Source: Actinomycetes bacterium (GTDB lineage Bacteria > Actinomycetota > Actinomycetes > Actinomycetales > Microbacteriaceae). Taken from it: a stretch of 8,650 nucleotides of DNA. The notes under the pieces are model-generated. The model did not search any database. It saw nothing but the letters and a program-made list of their open reading frames with translations, and was not told where the DNA came from. Below are positions 7,616 to 8,650 of the stretch, in pieces. The DNA lies in assembly GCA_021793715.1 (NCBI GenBank), contig JAJYSF010000022.1:1-8650 (forward strand). The letters are read 5' to 3'. The position numbers were made by a program, and so were the translations under genes. Positions within the stretch are counted from its first letter, which is position 1. Every line of letters starts with the position of its first letter.

Positions 7616-8028
7616 ACGGGAAGCTGTTCGAGCTGGGTGAGCGCCCACAGGACCCAGTACGCACTGAAGGCGGCTGAGGCGATGCCCGCGCCGATCGCCG
7701 TCCAGCACCACCCGCGTGGCTGCGCTCGCCGAGCCAGCGCGACGACGCCGAGCACGGCACCGACGAGGCCGAAACCTGCGCCCCACGGTCCGAACCATGA
7801 CACGACGACGCCGATCACGGCGAGCGTCACCGCGACGAGGCCGAAGCGCGTGACGTTCTGCTGACGGGCGCGTCGTGCACGCGGGCGGTCCGCGACGTCC
7901 GGGTGGATCCAGCCGAACGTCTCGGCCGCGACGACCTCGATCGGGCCTGAGGTGGTGGGATCTGCCACGGACTTGCGCTCCTCGGCGCCTCGGCCGGGGA
8001 GCGTCTCGTGTGACGTCGTGTCGGTCAC
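7612..8028 (-). CDS. Small three-helix membrane protein of unknown function
   Basis: I do not recognise a family with confidence. The protein has 138 residues: a polar N-terminal half (1-60) with [20 protein letters not shown] (38-57) and then three hydrophobic segments at about 62-78, 82-99 and 108-130. The glycine/alanine-rich helices with a basic loop ([11 protein letters not shown], 99-109) resemble small DUF4190-like membrane proteins, but that is only a resemblance. The start is GTG at 8028, overlapping the tsaD stop as GTGA, with GAGG about ten bases upstream; this indicates translational coupling to tsaD. A longer reading to an upstream ATG would run inside tsaD and is not supported. 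The stop codon overlaps that of the MscS gene on the other strand. Confidence 0.8.
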   Translation of the reverse strand: MTDTTSHETLPGRGAEERKSVADPTTSGPIEVVAAETFGWIHPDVADRPRARRARQQNVTRFGLVAVTLAVIGVVVSWFGPWGAGFGLVGAVLGVVALARRAQPRGWCWTAIGAGIASAAFSAYWVLWALTQLEQLPV

Positions 8029-8650
8029 GCGACCGCCGCCTCGCGGGACGCGACCTGAATCTCCGTGACGGGGAGCGTCGAATCCGCCCCGAACGCGAGG
8101 GTCGACGGCGCGCGGCCATCCATGATGAGCTGCGACGCGAGCGCCGCGATCATCGCGCCGTTGTCGGTGCACAGACTGAGCGGCGGGATCCGCACGGTCA
8201 CGCCCGCATCCGCGGCACGTTCGAGCGCGACGTCGCGGAGCCGCCGATTGGCGATCACTCCCCCGCCGAGCAGCAGGCGCGGGACGCCGCGCTCCGAGCA
8301 CGCGTCCAGAGCCTTGGTGACGAGGACATCGACGACCGCCTCACGGAAGCTCGCTGCGACATCCGCGATGGGAAGCTCGTCGCCGCTGTCCGCGCGCTGC
8401 TCGACCCAACGGGCGACCGCGGTCTTCAGGCCCGAGAACGAGAAGTCCCACCGGTGTCGTTCGCGATCGCTGGCGCGACTCAGGCCGCGCGGGAAGCGGA
8501 TCGCGGCCGGGTCTCCGCCCACGCCGGCGCGATCGATCTCCGGGCCTCCCGGGTAGGGCAGTCCGAGGATCCGCGCGACTTTGTCGAACGCCTCGCCGGC
8601 CGCGTCGTCGATCGTCTCGCCGAGCAGTTCGACGTCGGTCGTGAGGTCGC
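8025..8650 (-). CDS. tsaD: tRNA N6-adenosine threonylcarbamoyltransferase TsaD, C-terminal part
   Basis: TsaD transfers the threonylcarbamoyl group to A37 of tRNAs reading ANN codons, working with TsaB and TsaE. The window holds the last 207 residues of an expected 340-350; the N-terminal metal-binding HxxxH lies beyond the right edge. Visible family segments are [20 protein letters not shown] followed by [14 protein letters not shown], then [29 protein letters not shown] and [14 protein letters not shown], whose Asp is a metal ligand in the family. The 3' end runs to TGA at 8025-8027, overlapping the GTG of the small membrane protein gene. Identification is secure and no frameshift is seen. 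Confidence 0.97.
   Translation of the reverse strand, partial: DLTTDVELLGETIDDAAGEAFDKVARILGLPYPGGPEIDRAGVGGDPAAIRFPRGLSRASDRERHRWDFSFSGLKTAVARWVEQRADSGDELPIADVAASFREAVVDVLVTKALDACSERGVPRLLLGGGVIANRRLRDVALERAADAGVTVRIPPLSLCTDNGAMIAALASQLIMDGRAPSTLAFGADSTLPVTEIQVASREAAVA

Overview
The window is ordinary core chromosome from a high-GC Gram-positive bacterium. It most resembles Micrococcales, probably Microbacteriaceae. The grounds are the GC-rich codon use, the guaB/guaB3 pair, a CIRCE-controlled groES with no groEL beside it, and several TANNNT boxes placed 6-7 nt before start codons, as in actinobacterial leaderless genes. No mobile element, CRISPR array, tRNA or rRNA is visible, and coding density is very high. 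No stretch over 300 bases lacks a gene.

Layout. On the minus strand, reading right to left from 4654 to 1, lies a guanine-nucleotide block: guaB (IMP dehydrogenase), guaB3 (IMPDH-related protein without CBS domains), a SURF1-family membrane protein, a DUF3817-type membrane protein, and the N-terminal 192 residues of guaA (GMP synthase, cut by the window start). Junctions are tight: 14 bp for guaB/guaB3, ATGA overlap for guaB3/SURF1, GTGA overlap for DUF3817/guaA. A possible internal leaderless promoter lies before the DUF3817 gene. Upstream of guaB, a 150-bp gap holds a large imperfect inverted repeat and a -10-like box inside a second dyad. Next, also on minus, is a class I SAM methyltransferase with a THUMP-like C-terminus (4803-6002).

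The 141-bp divergent region (6003-6143) between that methyltransferase and groES carries two CIRCE operators (HrcA sites). One covers the expected -35 zone of the methyltransferase promoter as well as the groES promoter. groES (plus strand) ends at a strong hairpin terminator and is followed by an MscS-family mechanosensitive channel with a leaderless-type promoter. The channel gene overlaps tail-to-tail by 4 bp with a small three-helix membrane protein gene on the minus strand. That gene is in turn coupled by a GTGA overlap to tsaD (tRNA t6A synthesis; C-terminal 207 residues only).

Biology. IMP is oxidised to XMP by GuaB and aminated to GMP by GuaA, so the left half is essentially the GMP branch of purine synthesis with two membrane proteins embedded. 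The order tsaD / groES / guaB / guaB3 / guaA recalls the mycobacterial gcp-groES-groEL1-...-guaB2-guaB3-...-guaA neighbourhood, here without groEL and with groES on the opposite strand. I found no convincing new multi-gene system. The points that merit a second look are regulatory (shared CIRCE, guaB upstream repeats, leaderless starts) and the missing catalytic cysteine of GuaB3.
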